From Archangium primigenium (GTDB lineage: Bacteria; Myxococcota; Myxococcia; Myxococcales; Myxococcaceae): a stretch of 64,000 nucleotides of DNA. Every line of letters begins with the position of its first letter. Position 1 is the stretch's first letter. The stretch spans positions 5,890,001 through 5,954,000 of the forward strand of contig NZ_JADWYI010000001.1 of the NCBI RefSeq assembly GCF_016904885.1. Reading direction: 5' to 3'. Shown here piece after piece: positions 29,808 through 39,907 of this stretch. Below the pieces are notes generated by a model. It made no database searches. It saw only the letters and a list, made by a program, of their open reading frames with translations, and was not told the DNA's origin. The translations under genes and the position numbers were made by a program.

Positions 29808-30524
29808 ATGCGTCTGGGCGTACTGGCAGCAGCTCTCATCGGCATCACCGGGTCGCAGGCCCTGGCCCAACAGCCGGCGGCGTCGGCTCCGGCCACGAAC
29901 GCGGCCCCCCTCAAGACCGAGGACGAGAAGACCGTCTACGCGCTCGGGCTTTCGATTGGCCGCAGCATCAAGCTCTTCGACCTGAGCCCCGCCGAGATGG
30001 AGCTCGTCAAGCGCGGCCTGTCGGACGCGCAGGGCAACGGCACGGCCCTCGTGGACCTGGAGAAGTACGGGCCCAAGCTGCAGGACCTGGCCAAGGGCCG
30101 CCAGGAGAAGGTGGGCCAGAAGTTCCTGGAGGAAGCCGCCAAGGAGAAGGGGGCCGTGAAGCTGCCCTCCGGCATCATCTACCGGGATCTCAAGGTGGGC
30201 ACCGGCCCGAGCCCCAAGGCCAGTGACACGGTGAAGGTGAACTACCGGGGCTCGCTCACCAACGGCATGGAGTTCGACAGCTCCTACAAGCGGGGCTCGC
30301 CGGCCGAGTTCGGCCTCTCCGACGTCATCTCCTGCTGGACCGAGGGCGTGCAGAAGATGAAGGTGGGCGGCAAGGCCCAGCTGGTGTGCCCGTCCAAGAC
30401 GGCCTACGGGGAGCAGGGCTCGCCCCCCACCATTCCCCCCAATGCCCCGCTCGTCTTCGAGGTGGAGCTGTTGAGCATCGGCGGCCAGGGCGCGGACGTG
30501 CCGCGCGCCACGCCCAAGAAGTAG
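29808..30524 (+). CDS. FKBP-type peptidyl-prolyl isomerase, periplasmic
   Basis: This 238-residue protein has a signal peptide (MRLGVLAAALIGITGSQALA, cleavage near residue 20), an FkpA/Mip-type N-terminal helical dimerisation domain (residues 35-120: DEKTVYALGLSIGRSI, EKVGQKFLEEAAKEKG) and a C-terminal FKBP domain (127-225: SGIIYRDLKVGTGPSPK, VNYRGSLTNGMEFDSS, GVQKMKVGGKAQLVCPS, PPNAPLVFEVELL). It would speed proline isomerisation and help fold exported proteins. It is followed by a stem-loop terminator. Confidence 0.95.
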   Translation: MRLGVLAAALIGITGSQALAQQPAASAPATNAAPLKTEDEKTVYALGLSIGRSIKLFDLSPAEMELVKRGLSDAQGNGTALVDLEKYGPKLQDLAKGRQEKVGQKFLEEAAKEKGAVKLPSGIIYRDLKVGTGPSPKASDTVKVNYRGSLTNGMEFDSSYKRGSPAEFGLSDVISCWTEGVQKMKVGGKAQLVCPSKTAYGEQGSPPTIPPNAPLVFEVELLSIGGQGADVPRATPKK

Positions 30525-30545
30525 TCCCGCGCTCCTCGACCCAGG

Positions 30546-30569
30546 CCTCGGGAGGCACACCTCCCGGGG
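30546..30569 (+). terminator. Stem-loop after the FKBP gene
   Basis: CCTCGGGAGG and CCTCCCGGGG (with one G-T pair) form a 10-bp stem around CACA, 22 bases after the FKBP stop codon. No T-run. Confidence 0.55.
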
Positions 30570-30700
30570 CTCCTGTCTGGGGTTGCGCGAAGCCCTTGAC
30601 CCCCGACAGGAAATACCCGTAAGTCGCGTCTCACTCGAATCTCAATGATGACGGCTTGAGTGTTGGTTTGACAGCCGTGATGTTGAAAGGGTCGGACACC

Positions 30701-31888
30701 ATGGCGATGACACGCCGCGACTTCATCCATTTCTCGGGCCTGGCGACGTTGGGCCTGGCCCTGGCCTGCGACGGCGAGGAAGCGCCCGCGCCAGAGCCCC
30801 AGCCGTCCGCTCCGTCCGCGCTCTGGTTCTACGTGGGCACCTACACCTCGGGGGGAAGCGAGGGCATCTATCTGTGCAAGCTGGATCTGGCCACTGGCGG
30901 CCTCGAGCGGGTGGGCGTCACCCGGGGCGTGGTCGACCCCTCGTACCTGCTCCTGGATGCCAAGGGTCAGCACCTCTACGCCGTCAATGAATTGGTGGAG
31001 TTCGAGGGGCAGCCCAGCGGCGCGGTGAGTGCCTTTTCCATCCACCCCCAGAGCCGCGAGCTGACCTTCATCAACCAGCGCGCGTCGCGTGGCGGCGCTC
31101 CGTGCCACCTGGAGTTGGACGCCCGGAATGCCTTCCTCCTGGTTTCCAATTACGTCGGCGGCAACGTCGCCGTCCTTCCGCTCCAGACGGACGGAGGCCT
31201 GGGCACCGCCGTCGAGCTCGAGCAGCACGAGGGCTCGGGGCCCCATCCCAACCAGTCGTCCCCGCACGCCCACCAGGCCCGGCTGGATGCCGCCAACCGG
31301 CACGTGCTCGTGTCGGATCTCGGCACGGACAAGATCATGGTCTACCGGTTCGATGCCGCCCAAGGCGCGCTCACCCCCGCCCCGACGCCCTTCTTCGCCA
31401 CCGCGCCGGGCGCCGGACCGCGCCATCTGACCTTCCACCCCAACGGCCGCGTCGTCTTCAGCATCAACGAGCTGAACTCCACGGTCACCGCGCTCGCCTA
31501 TGATCCGGAGCTCGGGACGTTGAAGGAGTTCCAGACCCTGTCCACCCTGCCCGAGGGCTTCACCGGGCAGAGCTACTGCGCGGACATCCACGTCAGCGCC
31601 GATGGCCGGTTCCTGTATGGCTCCAACCGGGGCCACGACAGCCTCGTCGTGTTCGCCATTGGCCCGGACGGCACGCTCACCCTCGTGGAGCACGCGACCG
31701 GGGGCATCCACTGGCCGCGCAACTTCGCCATCGATCCGACGGGCGCGTTCCTGCTCGTGGCCAATCAGCGCGGCAACGACATCCTCGCCTTGCGGCGGGA
31801 CGAGCGGACCGGCCGACTGACGCCCGTCGGCCAGCCCCTGGCGATCCCCTCGCCCACCTGTCTGGCGTTCGCGTCGGCCGCGAGCTGA
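30701..31888 (+). CDS. Lactonase-fold (6-phosphogluconolactonase/YbhE-like) lipoprotein
   Basis: This 395-residue protein has a twin-arginine-like N-terminus (MTRRDFIHFSGLATLGLALAC) ending in a lipobox, then an Ala/Pro-rich linker. The rest is a seven-bladed propeller of the YbhE/lactonase family: FYVGTYTSGGSEGIYL, DPSYLLLDAKGQHLYAVNE, GPHPNQSSPHAHQAR (metal/active-site loop), and FLLVANQRGNDILALRRD. Cytosolic YbhE hydrolyses 6-phosphogluconolactone; exported relatives act on other lactones or have lost activity. The ATG at 30701 follows GAAAGGG by nine bases. Export route (Tat versus Sec) is inferred from the RR. Confidence 0.85.
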   Translation: MAMTRRDFIHFSGLATLGLALACDGEEAPAPEPQPSAPSALWFYVGTYTSGGSEGIYLCKLDLATGGLERVGVTRGVVDPSYLLLDAKGQHLYAVNELVEFEGQPSGAVSAFSIHPQSRELTFINQRASRGGAPCHLELDARNAFLLVSNYVGGNVAVLPLQTDGGLGTAVELEQHEGSGPHPNQSSPHAHQARLDAANRHVLVSDLGTDKIMVYRFDAAQGALTPAPTPFFATAPGAGPRHLTFHPNGRVVFSINELNSTVTALAYDPELGTLKEFQTLSTLPEGFTGQSYCADIHVSADGRFLYGSNRGHDSLVVFAIGPDGTLTLVEHATGGIHWPRNFAIDPTGAFLLVANQRGNDILALRRDERTGRLTPVGQPLAIPSPTCLAFASAAS

Positions 31889-31902
31889 CGTCCCGCGGGC
31901 GC

Positions 31903-34005
31903 TCAGCGCGCCGGGCCCAGCGCGGCCTCCGTGGCGCGCAGCAGGGGCTCGGCGCTCACCGGCGCGCCCGTGGCGTTCTGCATCCACACGTCCGGCGTCA
32001 CCGCGCCCTGGCGCGCCATGCGCTCGAACTCCCGGCCCAGCGCGCCGGACTTCCGCAGGTGCTCCTCGATCTGGAACGCGATGAGGTGCCCGAGCGGATA
32101 GTCCGCCAGGTACAGCGGGTAGGAGATCATGTGGCTGTAGATGCCGAGCAGCGGCGTCCCCTTCCCGCCCAGCACCGGGGCGTAGTACCGGTCCCACGTC
32201 TCCTGGGCGATGCGCACCACGGCCTCGCGCAGGCGCGCGGGGGTGGCGTCCGGGTGCGCGTACATCCAGTGCCAGACGGCCACGTCCACCAGGGCCACCC
32301 CGGCGATCTCCCACGTCTGCCAGAAGTCGTTGAGCACCCGCTCGCGCTCGCTCGCCGCGTCGGGCCGGGCCAGGCCCAACAGCTCCAGATCCCGCGCCTG
32401 GAAGACGAAGGCGAGCGCCTCGGTGAAGGCGTTGTTGGGCACGCCCGCGAGCAGCGTGTGGTCCACCTCGTAGAGCGAGAACACCTGCTCCACGTTGTGC
32501 CCCAGCTCGTGCACCGCGATGTTGTAGCCCTTGTAGTCCATGCCGCCCGGGCCCACGCGGGTGCGCAGCCGCGGGAAGTCCCCCCGGCGCATCGCCTGCA
32601 TCGCGTGCCCGGCGCCGCGCGCGGCGTCCACGCGGATGTGCTCCGCGAGGAACGTCGCCTTCTCCGGGGAGAAGCCCAGGGCCCGGAGCATGCGGGGCAT
32701 GTCGCGCGCGAAGGCCTCGGCGCTCGGGTAGCGCTGGCGCGTGAGCGCGTCGAGCTCCGCCTCGGGGCGCCCGCCGCTCGCCTTGAAGCCCGCGTACCAC
32801 AGGTCCTGCGGCTCCAGGGGCCGGCCCAGGCGCTGCTGGATGACCGCCGCCACCCGGGGCACCAGCGGTGAGGCGAGCACCTGCTCCAGCAGCCCCCGCA
32901 CCCGCGCCTCGGGCAGCTCGCGCCCCAGCTCGAAGCTCCGGGCGATGGCCGAGGGCGCCACGGGCACGAAGGGATCCGCCCGCCGCGCCGCGTGGAACTG
33001 CGCGAGCAGCTTCGCGTAGCGCACGTCGTCCTCGCGCGTGCCATCCCCCACCGCCGGGCGCGCGGGCGCGTCGTCCTCCACCTCGGAGGCGGGGGCCACG
33101 CTCACCGCGTTGGTGAAGGGATTCCAGTCCACCCGGGGGTTGTCGATGACCGCCGCGGGGAGGGTCTGGGTGACGATGCGCTCCATCACCTGGATGATCA
33201 TCCGCTGCCGCGCGACGCCCTGGGGGTCCGCGTAGCGCGACTTGAGCTCGTCGCGCAGGTTCCAGTGGCTGATGAGCCGCATGCCCTTGGGAAAGAGCCG
33301 CTGGCCCTGGTCATCCACCAGGTGGTGCATCCAGAGGTTGTACTCGGCGATGTACAGGTCCGCGTCCGACGTCGCGCGGGTCTCCGCCTGGCGCACCTCG
33401 GCGGGCACCCGGCTGCCGAAGCGTCCCGTGAGCCGGTCCTCCGCCCACGCGTCGCGCGAGAAGCCCGGGCCCCGCTCCAGGCGCTCGGCCAGGGTGGTCT
33501 GGGGGAAGTTGAGCAGCACGACGAAGCCCACCTTGGCGCGGAAGAGATCCTCGGTGACGTGCGCGCCCGGATCGTACGCGGCCAGCAGGGGATCCACCGG
33601 CAAGAGGGGGCCCACGTCCAGATCCGTGGGGCGGCGCAGCTCGCGACTCACCTCGTTCAGGTGCCCGCCGAGCTGCTCCAGCGCCTGCTCCAGCCGATCC
33701 CGGGTGGCCGCGAGCCGCGCCGGCTCCGACACGAAGTGCTCGGCCGCGAAGGCCGCCAGGTCCCCGTCCTCCGGGCGCCACAGCGCGGCCACCTGCGCGA
33801 GCCCCCGGTGGATGCGCTCGCGCTGGGCCTCGCCATGCTGGGCCACCAGCCGCGGCTCGAGATCGGAGGGCACGACGGCGCGCGACATGGCGGGAGCCTT
33901 TGCTTCGGAGGCGGGAGTGGTGGAGGACGTGGAGACCGGGGCCGGCACGGACGCGCACCCGCACGCCGCGAGCAGCAAGAACCAGGACTTCGAGAGGGCG
34001 GACAC
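31903..34005 (-). CDS. Lipoprotein zinc metallopeptidase (HELGH gluzincin)
   Basis: This 700-residue exported protein has a signal and lipobox-like region (LLLAACGCAS). Most of it is alpha-helical, as in M2/M3-type peptidases. The zinc site is H499-E-L-G-H503 with Glu529 (NNAFTEALAF) as third ligand. No established peptidase family is clear to me beyond the gluzincin clan; the EDGDLAAF, NFPQTTLAERLERGPGFSRD and HMISYPLYLADYPLGHLIAFQIEEHLRKS segments are reminiscent of M2/M3 proteins. It lies convergent with the lactonase-like gene and just downstream of the cold-shock gene. Confidence 0.85.
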   Translation of the reverse strand: MSALSKSWFLLLAACGCASVPAPVSTSSTTPASEAKAPAMSRAVVPSDLEPRLVAQHGEAQRERIHRGLAQVAALWRPEDGDLAAFAAEHFVSEPARLAATRDRLEQALEQLGGHLNEVSRELRRPTDLDVGPLLPVDPLLAAYDPGAHVTEDLFRAKVGFVVLLNFPQTTLAERLERGPGFSRDAWAEDRLTGRFGSRVPAEVRQAETRATSDADLYIAEYNLWMHHLVDDQGQRLFPKGMRLISHWNLRDELKSRYADPQGVARQRMIIQVMERIVTQTLPAAVIDNPRVDWNPFTNAVSVAPASEVEDDAPARPAVGDGTREDDVRYAKLLAQFHAARRADPFVPVAPSAIARSFELGRELPEARVRGLLEQVLASPLVPRVAAVIQQRLGRPLEPQDLWYAGFKASGGRPEAELDALTRQRYPSAEAFARDMPRMLRALGFSPEKATFLAEHIRVDAARGAGHAMQAMRRGDFPRLRTRVGPGGMDYKGYNIAVHELGHNVEQVFSLYEVDHTLLAGVPNNAFTEALAFVFQARDLELLGLARPDAASERERVLNDFWQTWEIAGVALVDVAVWHWMYAHPDATPARLREAVVRIAQETWDRYYAPVLGGKGTPLLGIYSHMISYPLYLADYPLGHLIAFQIEEHLRKSGALGREFERMARQGAVTPDVWMQNATGAPVSAEPLLRATEAALGPAR

Positions 34006-34023
34006 GAGGACTCCAGACGAAGA

Positions 34024-34054
34024 AAAGGGCCCGATCCATGGGACCGGACCCTTT
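34024..34054 (-). terminator. Intrinsic terminator of the cold-shock gene
   Basis: On the minus strand AAAGGG/CCCTTT, CCG/CGG and TCC/GGA pairs separated by two G-T pairs form a 14-bp stem around CAT, followed by TTTTCTT. It begins 30 bases after the csp stop codon. It lies upstream of the metallopeptidase, so the two are separate transcripts or weakly linked. Confidence 0.8.
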
Positions 34055-34084
34055 ATCGGGTACAGCGTGACGCGTCAGGACGGC

Positions 34085-34288
34085 TTAAGCCGCGCGGACG
34101 TTCTGCGCCTGCAGGCCCTTGGGGCCGCGGGCCACTTCGAACTCGACCTTCTGGCCTTCCTGCAGGGTCCGGAACCCGTCCATGTTGATGGCCGAGTGGT
34201 GGCAGAACACATCCTCGCCGCCCCCGTCCTGCGTGATGAACCCGAAGCCCTTCGCATCGTTGAACCACTTCACGGTACCAGTCGCCAT
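34085..34288 (-). CDS. Cold-shock protein, CspA family
   Basis: The 67-residue protein is a single OB-fold cold-shock domain: [20 protein letters not shown] with RNP1 (KGFGFI) and RNP2 (DVFCHHSAI). RNP2 normally reads VFVH; here a cysteine replaces the second valine. It binds single-stranded RNA and DNA as a chaperone. AAGGA and GAGAG lie upstream of the ATG. It is followed by its own intrinsic terminator. Confidence 0.97.
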   Translation of the reverse strand: MATGTVKWFNDAKGFGFITQDGGGEDVFCHHSAINMDGFRTLQEGQKVEFEVARGPKGLQAQNVRAA

Positions 34289-34412
34289 GTGCTCTCTTCT
34301 TCCTTCGACACCCGCGCGAACCGTCCGCCGCGCGGGTCCCAGCCAGAAATAGCCCAGCCAAGCGATTGGTGATGTTAGGCGGCAGCGTGCGCGCTGTCCA
34401 CGACGGGTGCGT

Positions 34413-36308
34413 CTACCAACCGCACTTCTGCCCTTGGTTCTGCTTCTGGAGCCAGCCGCGCAGGGGCGTGAAATATTCCAGAATAGCCGAAGCGTCCATC
34501 TGCCGTTGACCGGTGAGGGCCTCGAGGGCCTCGGGCCAGGGCTTGCTGGCACCCATTTCCAGCATGGCCGCGAGCCGCTTGCCGGCGTCCTTGTTGCCGT
34601 AGATGGAGCACTCGTGCAGCGGGCCCTTGAAGCCGGCGGCCTGGCAGAGCGAGCGGTGGAACTGGAACTGGAGGATGCGGGCCAGGAAGTAGCGCGTGTA
34701 GGGCACGTTGGCGGGCACGTGGTACTTGGCGCCCGGATCGAAGTCCTTCTCCGAGCGCGCCACCGGCGCGCGCACGCCCTGGTACTTCTCGCGCAGGGCC
34801 CACCAGGAGGCGTTGTAGTCCGTGGGCTTCACCCGGCCGGACAGCACCTCCCAGCGCCACTGGTCCACCAGCAGGCCGAAGGGCAGGAAGGCCACCTTCT
34901 CCATGGCGTCCTTCATCTGCAGGTTGATGAGGCCCTTGTCCCCCTCGGGCACCTTCTTGAGCAGCCCCACCTGCTTGAGGTAGCTCGGGGTGATGGACAG
35001 GGTGATGGCGTCGCCGATGGCCTCGTGGAAGCCGTCGTTGGCCCCCTGCTGATAGAGCACCGGGAGCGTGTGGTAGTACGTGTAGTAGTAGTCGTGGCCC
35101 AGCTCGTGGTGGATGGTGACCAGATCCTCCTCGACGGGCTTGATGCACATCTTCACGCGCAGGTCGTTGTCGTAGGTGACGTCCCAGGCGCTCGCATGGC
35201 ACACCACCTCGCGATCGCGCGGCTTGGTGAACTGCGAGCGCTGCCAGAACGTCTCCGGCAGGGCTTTGAGGCCCAACGAGGTGAAGAAGGCCTCGCCCTG
35301 CTTGACCATGCGCACCGCGTCATACTTCTGCGCCTGCAGCTCGGCGCTCACGTCCAGGCTGGGCTGCCCCTGGTAGGGCTCCACCAGGGCATAGACGTTG
35401 TTCCACTCCTGGGCCCACATGTTGCCGAGCAGGTGCGCGGGAATGGCCTTGCCCGCGGGGACCTTGTCCTCGCCGTACTGTTTGGCCAGCCGGGCCCGCA
35501 CGTAGCAGTGCAGCTCGTCGTAGAGCGGCTTGACCTGACCCCACAGCCGCTGGGCCTCCTTTTCGAAGTCCTCGGGCGACATGTCGTAGCTCGAGCGCCA
35601 GAGCGCGCCCGTGTCCTGGAAGCCGATCTCCCGGGCCCCCTCGTTGGACAGCTCCACCATGCGCTCGTAGAGCGGGCGCATGGGCGGGGCGACGGCGTGC
35701 CAGCCCACCCACGCGTCGAGCAGCGCGTTGTAGTCGCGGCTCTTGGCGAGCACGTCGGACAGCTCGCCCAGATCCTTGCAGGCGCCCTTGCCGTCCGGCC
35801 CGCAGTACTTGCCCTTGCCGTAGAGGCCCTCGAGTTTGGCGGCGATGGTGGCCAGCTCCGCGCGCTTGTCGGCCGCGTTGGGCGCGGGCAGCGGCGAGGA
35901 CACCCGCAGCAGGTGCAGCATGCGCGCGCTGTCCGCGTCGAGCCCCTGGACGTCCTTGAAGCGCGCCGCCTCGGTGATGGCCTGGCTGAGGTAGGCCATC
36001 ACCTCCTCGTTCACCGTGGCCGCGTTGCGCTCGGTGTCATCGGTGATGTAGGTGGATTTGATCCACTCGGCCGTGGCCTGCTTCGTCCACAGGCGCTTGA
36101 GCTCGTCGTTGACGCGCTGGGTGAACTGGCGCGCATCGCCGGCGGTGAGCGGCGCCTGGGCGGCCTTGGCCGAGGGCGCGGCCGATGCCTCGGCGGAGGC
36201 CGGGGCCGCCGCGGGCGACGCGGTCGCGCAGCCGGACGAGGCCACCAGGAAGGGCACGGCCACGAGGGCCGCGCGCAGGAAGCGGGGAGCGGAGCGGGAG
36301 GAGGTCAT
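34413..36308 (-). CDS. M2-family (ACE-like) dipeptidyl carboxypeptidase lipoprotein
   Basis: This 631-residue lipoprotein has a signal and lipobox (VASSGCAT), then an Ala/Pro-rich linker. The peptidase M2 signature is intact: H401-E-L-G-H405 ([14 protein letters not shown]) with Glu429 ([11 protein letters not shown]), the same 24-residue spacing to the third zinc ligand as in angiotensin-converting enzyme. The [15 protein letters not shown] and [10 protein letters not shown] segments also match ACE. It would release dipeptides from peptide C-termini in the periplasm or at the surface. It ends about 125 bases upstream of the cold-shock gene. Confidence 0.93.
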   Translation of the reverse strand: MTSSRSAPRFLRAALVAVPFLVASSGCATASPAAAPASAEASAAPSAKAAQAPLTAGDARQFTQRVNDELKRLWTKQATAEWIKSTYITDDTERNAATVNEEVMAYLSQAITEAARFKDVQGLDADSARMLHLLRVSSPLPAPNAADKRAELATIAAKLEGLYGKGKYCGPDGKGACKDLGELSDVLAKSRDYNALLDAWVGWHAVAPPMRPLYERMVELSNEGAREIGFQDTGALWRSSYDMSPEDFEKEAQRLWGQVKPLYDELHCYVRARLAKQYGEDKVPAGKAIPAHLLGNMWAQEWNNVYALVEPYQGQPSLDVSAELQAQKYDAVRMVKQGEAFFTSLGLKALPETFWQRSQFTKPRDREVVCHASAWDVTYDNDLRVKMCIKPVEEDLVTIHHELGHDYYYTYYHTLPVLYQQGANDGFHEAIGDAITLSITPSYLKQVGLLKKVPEGDKGLINLQMKDAMEKVAFLPFGLLVDQWRWEVLSGRVKPTDYNASWWALREKYQGVRAPVARSEKDFDPGAKYHVPANVPYTRYFLARILQFQFHRSLCQAAGFKGPLHECSIYGNKDAGKRLAAMLEMGASKPWPEALEALTGQRQMDASAILEYFTPLRGWLQKQNQGQKCGW

Positions 36309-36385
36309 GTCGGGGCCTCACCGTAGAGGAACCGTCCCTGGATGCAACTCTTGGATACGCGGCCAGATGGGGTAAGACAGCCCCC

Positions 36386-36928
36386 GTGACGTCGTCGCCC
36401 TCGCGTGGTTTCCGCGTGCTGTTGCTGTCGAGCGCACTCTCCGCCTGTGGCCCCAGTGCTCCGGACGACGGCGAGTGCGCGCCCTATGCCTTCGCCCTCG
36501 CGCCCGTGCCCGCGAGCACCCGGCACCTGACGTGCTCCAGCAGTGCATGCGGGGACGGACAGAACCCGCCCACCAGCGGCGAGCACTGCTCGGACACCCT
36601 GGGCTGCCGGGTGCACACCGCCGAGACCAACCGGTGCGTGTGGCTGCACAACCTGGAGCACGGCCACGCCGTCTTCCTCTACAACTGCCCGGACGGATGC
36701 CCCGAGCTGGTGGCCGGACTGGAAGGACTCCAGCACGAGGCGCGCGTGGGCGGCAATGGCGTGGTCCGGGCGCTCGTGGCCCCGGACTCGCGCCTGCCCA
36801 CGCGGGTGGCCGCCCTGCTCTGGCGTCGCTCCTGGAGCGGCGACACCCTGGACCCCACCGCCCTGCGCTGCCTGTTGCGCTGGCAGGACGCCGACGCGCC
36901 CGAACCCGGCCTCGCCTGCTCGCCGTGA
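36386..36928 (+). CDS. DUF3105-like lipoprotein
   Basis: This 180-residue lipoprotein starts with GTG and has a signal with lipobox (SALSAC). The PPTSGEHCS (residues about 60) and LHNLEHGHAVFLYNCP motifs match DUF3105 proteins, small secreted proteins of unknown role. Seven or more extra cysteines (SSSACGDG, DGCPELV, ALRCLLRW, GLACSP) suggest disulfide bonds. The gene is divergent from the M2 peptidase gene, and its stop lies seven bases before the GTG start of the acyltransferase-like gene. Confidence 0.8.
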   Translation: MTSSPSRGFRVLLLSSALSACGPSAPDDGECAPYAFALAPVPASTRHLTCSSSACGDGQNPPTSGEHCSDTLGCRVHTAETNRCVWLHNLEHGHAVFLYNCPDGCPELVAGLEGLQHEARVGGNGVVRALVAPDSRLPTRVAALLWRRSWSGDTLDPTALRCLLRWQDADAPEPGLACSP

Positions 36929-36935
36929 AACGCCC

Positions 36936-38036
36936 GTGACGCCTCCCTCCTCCGAACGCATCCGCGCCGTCGACTGGCTGCGGGGCCTGAGCGTGCTGGT
37001 GATGATCCAGTGTCACGCCCTCGTCCTGCTGCGCCCGGACCTGCGCCAGGGCCCGATCACCCGGCAGTTGCTGCGGCTCGATGGGCTCGTGGCCCCGGCC
37101 TTCCTGTTCTCCGCGGGCTTCGCGCTCGCGCTGCTGCTCGTGCGGGGCGCCGGGGTGGGCTCGCTCGGCCAGCGCCTCGGACGCAACCTGCGCCGCATCG
37201 CGCAGGTGCTCGGCGTGGCCACGTTCGTCAACTGGATGTGGTTTCCCGTCTTCCGCGAGCCCCGGTGGCTGGTGCGCATGGACATCCTGCACTGCGTGGG
37301 CCTGTCGCTGCTGCTCGCCCTGCCCGTCACCGCGGGGCTGGCCTCCCGGCCGCGGGTGCTCCGGGGCGTGACGCTCGGGCTCGCGCTCACCACCTTCTTC
37401 CTGTCCCCCCTGGGCGAGGCCCTGGGCGGCCCCTGGGCGACCGCGCTCAACAAGAGCACGGGGGCCGTGTTCCCCCTGCTGCCGTGGTTGGGCTTCGTCT
37501 GGCTGGGCACGTACGTGGGCGCCGTGGCGGGCGAGCGGGGACGGCGTGGACTCGTGCGGTCGCTGGTGTTCGTCGGGGCCCTGGGCTGCGCCGGGTGGCT
37601 CGCCGCCAAACCCCTCCAGGCGCTCTATCCCGCGCACCGCTTCTTCGTCACCAATCCCTCCAACGCGGCCGAGCGCGCCATGTGGGTCTGCATCGGGCTG
37701 CTCGCGCTGGTGGCGCTGGAGTCCCGGGTCGTCCCGGGCGGCGCGCCCTCGCGGCTCCGGCGCTTCCTGGAGACCTTCGGCACCTCGTCGCTGTCCGCGT
37801 ACGTCTTCCACCTCACCCTGCTCTACGTCCGCGTCTTCGGCCTGTGCTTCGAGGCCTTGTGGGGCAACCGCTGCGGCTGGGGCCTGTACGCGGTGCTGAC
37901 GGGGACGCTCATCCTGCTCACGTATGGCCTGTGCCGCGCGTTCGACGCGCTCCAGGACACCGCGCGCCGGCCGCCGTGGGGGTGGTCCCGCCTCACGGGC
38001 GGAGGCCCGGGCGGAAAAATCGCGAGCCCCCGGTAG
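36936..38036 (+). CDS. HGSNAT-like (DUF1624) integral membrane acyltransferase
   Basis: This 366-residue protein has about nine hydrophobic membrane segments. Its first segment carries the hallmark RIRAVDWLRGLSVLVMIQCH of heparan-alpha-glucosaminide N-acetyltransferase-like and acyltransferase-3-like proteins. The conserved Phe-Leu-Phe-Ser-Ala-Gly loop (APAFLFSAGFALAL) and YVFHLTLLYV near the end also fit. It probably acetylates a sugar on an envelope polymer. The GTG start (VTPPSSERIR) has no visible ribosome-binding site and follows the DUF3105 gene by seven bases. Confidence 0.85.
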   Translation: MTPPSSERIRAVDWLRGLSVLVMIQCHALVLLRPDLRQGPITRQLLRLDGLVAPAFLFSAGFALALLLVRGAGVGSLGQRLGRNLRRIAQVLGVATFVNWMWFPVFREPRWLVRMDILHCVGLSLLLALPVTAGLASRPRVLRGVTLGLALTTFFLSPLGEALGGPWATALNKSTGAVFPLLPWLGFVWLGTYVGAVAGERGRRGLVRSLVFVGALGCAGWLAAKPLQALYPAHRFFVTNPSNAAERAMWVCIGLLALVALESRVVPGGAPSRLRRFLETFGTSSLSAYVFHLTLLYVRVFGLCFEALWGNRCGWGLYAVLTGTLILLTYGLCRAFDALQDTARRPPWGWSRLTGGGPGGKIASPR

Positions 38037-38080
38037 ATCCAAAACACAGGTGGCGCGTTTCCAGGGCTCATTCCACCTCG

Positions 38081-39907
38081 ATGCCTTCCGGAGCGCGCGC
38101 CTTGTTCCCGTTCTCGTCCTCGTCCAAGCTGAACCGCCTGACCCGCTGGAGTGGTACCGCCCTCGTGCTGGGTCTCGTGTCCGGATGCAGCACGTCGAAG
38201 CAGGCCCCCGCCACGAGCACCGCGGCGATCCCCCAGGCCACCAAGAGCGTGAGCGATTCCAAGGCCAATGAGGCGAGCCCGCTGGTGGACCGCTCGGCCC
38301 CGGAGCCGCTCGCGCCGCCGCCGCCTCCGTCGGCGCCGCCCCCGGCCCCCACGCGGACCCGCCCCGAGGAGAAGGTGGCCGATGCCCAGAAGTCCGCACG
38401 CCTGGCCAAGGAGAGCCGCGGCCGGGCCCCGGGCGTCGCGCTCGAGGCCGAGGAAGGCGCGGCCTCGATCGGCGCGGTGAGCGCGCCCGCCAAGCGCGAG
38501 GCCCCCGCCATGGCGCCCCCGGCGGAGCCGTCCACCCAGGGCAACCGCTTCACCGAGCACGCGGCCAACGCCTTCACGGACACGGCCGCGGATCGCTTCT
38601 CCACCTTCGCGGTGGACGTGGACACGGCGTCGTACACGATGGCGCGCCGCTACCTGAACCAGAACGCCCTGCCGCCCCATGGCGCCGTGCGCGTGGAGGA
38701 GTTCGTCAACTACTTCAAGTACCGCTACACCCCGCCCGAGCGCGGCGCCTTCACGGTGCACCTGGAAGGCGCGCCCTCGCCCTTCGGCGGCAACCGCCAC
38801 TTCGTGCGCGTGGGCGTTCAGGGCAAGGTGGTCTCCCGCTCGCAGCGCAAGCCCGCGCACCTGGTCTTCCTGGTGGACACCAGCGGCTCCATGCACCAGC
38901 CGGACAAGCTGCCCCTGGCCAAGGAGGCGATGAAGATCGCGGTGAAGAACCTCAACGAGAACGACACCGTGGCGCTCGTCACCTACGCGGGCAGCACGCG
39001 CGAGGTGCTCACGCCCACGCCCGCCACCGACATCGAGCGCATCTACCAGGCCATCGACGGGCTGGAGGCCGGGGGCGGCACCGCCATGGGCTCGGGCATG
39101 GAGCTCGCCTACAAGCACGCGGTGAAGAAGGCCTCGGGCAGCGTGGTGTCGCGCGTGGTGGTGCTCACGGATGGTGACGCCAACATCGGCCCCCGCGTCT
39201 CCGCGGACGCGCTGCTCGAGAGCATCCAGGGCTACGTGAAGGAGGGCGTCACGCTGTCGACCATCGGCTTCGGCATGGGCAACTACCGCGATGACCTGAT
39301 GGAGAAGCTGGCCGACAAGGGCAACGGCAACTGCTTCTACATCGACAGCTACAAGGAGGCGAAGAAGGTCTTCGAGCAGCAGCTCACCGGCACCCTGGAG
39401 GTCATCGCCAAGGACGTGAAGGTGCAGGTGGAGTTCGATCCCAAGGCGGTGCGCCGCTACCGGCTGGTGGGCTACGAGAACCGCGACATCGCCGACCGGG
39501 ACTTCCGCGACGACAAGGTGGACGCGGGCGAGATCGGCGCGGGCCACAGCGTCACCGCCCTCTACGAGGTGGAGTGGAGCGACCCCCAGGCGGCCCTGGG
39601 CACGGTGCGCATCCGCGCCAAGACGCCCACGGGCACCGAGGCCTCCGAGCAGGCCTTCCCCCTCGAGTCGCGCCACATGAAGGCCTCGCTCGACGCGGCC
39701 TCGTCCGACTTCCGCTTCGCGCTCGCGGTGGCGGCCACGGCGGACGTGCTGCGCGGTGGCGCCGATGCCCAGCGCTGGAACCTCGCCACGGTGCAGAAGC
39801 TCGCCGAGGGGGCCACCGACGGCCAGTCCGATCGGGTGGAGTTCACCCGGCTGCTCACGCGGGCCCGGAGCCTGCTGCCCAACGCCGTCGCCAACGAGTC
39901 GCGCTGA
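38081..39907 (+). CDS. YfbK-like von Willebrand factor A lipoprotein
   Basis: This 608-residue lipoprotein has a lipobox (LGLVSGC) and a 100-residue Pro/Ala/Lys linker. YfbK N-terminal region at about 160-215 (DRFSTFAVDVDTASYTMARR, VRVEEFVNYFKYRY). The VWA domain starts near 260 with VFLVDTSGSM (MIDAS DxSxS), TAMG and VVLTDGDANIG. The C-terminal YfbK domain (VKVQVEFDPKAVRRYRLVGYENR) follows. VWA lipoproteins bind other proteins at the envelope through a divalent metal. The chosen ATG at 38081 is the only one near the signal; it lacks a good ribosome-binding site. Confidence 0.9.
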   Translation: MPSGARALFPFSSSSKLNRLTRWSGTALVLGLVSGCSTSKQAPATSTAAIPQATKSVSDSKANEASPLVDRSAPEPLAPPPPPSAPPPAPTRTRPEEKVADAQKSARLAKESRGRAPGVALEAEEGAASIGAVSAPAKREAPAMAPPAEPSTQGNRFTEHAANAFTDTAADRFSTFAVDVDTASYTMARRYLNQNALPPHGAVRVEEFVNYFKYRYTPPERGAFTVHLEGAPSPFGGNRHFVRVGVQGKVVSRSQRKPAHLVFLVDTSGSMHQPDKLPLAKEAMKIAVKNLNENDTVALVTYAGSTREVLTPTPATDIERIYQAIDGLEAGGGTAMGSGMELAYKHAVKKASGSVVSRVVVLTDGDANIGPRVSADALLESIQGYVKEGVTLSTIGFGMGNYRDDLMEKLADKGNGNCFYIDSYKEAKKVFEQQLTGTLEVIAKDVKVQVEFDPKAVRRYRLVGYENRDIADRDFRDDKVDAGEIGAGHSVTALYEVEWSDPQAALGTVRIRAKTPTGTEASEQAFPLESRHMKASLDAASSDFRFALAVAATADVLRGGADAQRWNLATVQKLAEGATDGQSDRVEFTRLLTRARSLLPNAVANESR